DNA of 5,751 bases, from NCBI GenBank assembly GCA_030036915.1, contig JASHSC010000095.1, forward strand, positions 1-5,751. The letters run 5' to 3'. A model generated the notes under the pieces. It was not told where the DNA came from. It ran no database searches and saw only the letters and a program-made list of their open reading frames with translations. The stretch is from Terriglobia bacterium. Its GTDB lineage: Bacteria > Acidobacteriota > Terriglobia > UBA7540. The position numbers and the translations under genes are program-made. Positions 4,858 to 5,751 of this stretch are shown piece by piece. Position 1 is the first letter of the stretch. Each line of letters starts with the position of its first letter.

Positions 4858-5751
4858 CTACGAGAAAAACGGCCGCACGGCCTCGCGCGCGATGGAAATC
4901 ACCGGCTGGGGATAGATTCCAATAAATAGTGTCATCACCAGCGTCACGCCCAGCGCCACACGCAGTCCCAAACTCGTCGCCAGCGGTGATTCCTCCGACG
5001 GTTTTTTCATGAACATGACTACCACAATCCGGAAGTAATAATACAGCGCCACGACGGCGTAGGCAACGCCCAAGACCGCAAGATAGAAGTGCCCGGTTTC
5101 AACGAGTGAAAGAAAGATGAAATACTTGCCGATAAATCCAGCGGTGGGAGGAATTCCCGCAAGCGACAGCAGGAAGATGAGCATCAAAATCGCATGGCCC
5201 GGCGCACGCGACATGAGCCCGCCTAAATCGTCGAGTTCGTCTCCGATTATATCTTTCCGGCGCATCATGATGACCACCGCAAAAGCACCGAGATTCATGA
5301 ATGCGTAAACAATAAGATAGATCACCACGGCGCGAAGCCCATCGCCCTCCCCATCCGCCGCGGCCACCAGGCCGAGCAGGAGATATCCCACGTGAGCGAT
5401 CGTGGAATACCCAAAAAATCGCTTGATGTTGTCCTGGGTGATGGCGGCCAGATTCCCGAGCGTCATCGTGGCGATGGCGACGCCGATGGTGAGCGCCTGC
5501 CACTCCATGCGCAGCGGCCAAAGCCCCATAAAGGCAATGCGGATGAAAAACGCGAAAGAGGCCACTTTGGGTGCTACGGATATGAAAGCGGTAATCGACG
5601 TGGGCGCGCCCTCATATGCATCCGGCGTCCACTGATGAAAGGGGACAGCGGCAATCTTGAAATACATGCCCGCAAGTAGAGTAATGAGCGCGATCCAAGA
5701 GAGCGGGTCGCCGGAAGGACGGTCGCGCAACCGCTCGGCAATGACGGTAAG
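4858..5751 (-). CDS. nuoN: NADH-quinone oxidoreductase subunit N (copy 2, N-terminal part beyond window)
   Basis: The frame is open to the right edge and gives the last 297 residues of a NuoN. Numbered from the edge, it shows Lys32 with PFHQWTPDAYEGAP (37-50), Lys62 in VAPKVASF, Tyr115 in GYSTIAHVGY, and Lys209 in AGFIGKYF. These correspond to the E. coli NuoN sites Lys217, Lys247, Tyr300 and Lys395. The conserved His39 is present here, while copy 1 has Gln at the matching place. It ends with the usual GIYPQP turn (278-283) and a short tail. It is clearly homologous to copy 1 but diverged along its whole length, so it is not a recent duplicate. It is probably the end of a second nuo cluster, whose nuoM would lie to the right. 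The true start is outside the window; the first in-frame start-like codon (TTG 5730) is internal. Confidence 0.94.
   Translation of the reverse strand, partial: LTVIAERLRDRPSGDPLSWIALITLLAGMYFKIAAVPFHQWTPDAYEGAPTSITAFISVAPKVASFAFFIRIAFMGLWPLRMEWQALTIGVAIATMTLGNLAAITQDNIKRFFGYSTIAHVGYLLLGLVAAADGEGDGLRAVVIYLIVYAFMNLGAFAVVIMMRRKDIIGDELDDLGGLMSRAPGHAILMLIFLLSLAGIPPTAGFIGKYFIFLSLVETGHFYLAVLGVAYAVVALYYYFRIVVVMFMKKPSEESPLATSLGLRVALGVTLVMTLFIGIYPQPVISIAREAVRPFFS

Noticed and set aside
4865..4882. Possible terminator at the end of nuoN copy 2 (- strand)
   Set aside because: The stem is only 4 bp and lies within the coding sequence, so it is too weak to call as a feature. It may cause partial termination at most.

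Overview
The window is bioenergetic housekeeping DNA from a moderately GC-rich Gram-negative-type bacterium. The best guess is Acidobacteriota or a near relative. That guess rests on an ATP synthase c subunit with a cleavable-looking signal peptide, more than one complex I gene set, and a split ATP synthase operon; it is inference, not proof.

Layout, left to right. On the + strand lie the last 74 codons of nuoM, then a complete nuoN (copy 1) coupled to it by a 4-base overlap, then, after a 153-base spacer, a patatin-like phospholipase gene. The + strand genes meet the - strand genes at about 2.85 kb, where a strong intrinsic terminator with a UUCG loop ends the - strand operon. Read on the - strand from the right edge, the genes are the 3' part of a second nuoN (copy 2, 297 codons in the window), atpZ-like, atpI, atpB (subunit a) and atpE (subunit c). 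The terminator comes directly after atpE.

How the parts work together. The NuoM and NuoN proteins are antiporter-like membrane subunits of NADH-quinone oxidoreductase and help build the proton gradient. AtpB and AtpE form the a/c-ring rotor interface of F1Fo ATP synthase, which spends that gradient. AtpZ and AtpI are small membrane proteins usually found beside the Fo genes and linked to c-ring assembly or cation supply. The b subunit and all F1 genes are absent downstream of atpE, so they must be elsewhere. The patatin-like protein is a probable serine lipid acyl hydrolase with no evident tie to either complex.

I found no mobile element, CRISPR array, tRNA or rRNA, and no convincing undescribed system. 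The points most worth a second look are: two divergent nuoN copies facing each other across an Fo module, the signal-peptide-bearing c subunit, the structured atpB-atpE spacer, a His-to-Gln change at a conserved site in NuoN copy 1, and competing hairpins in front of the patatin gene.
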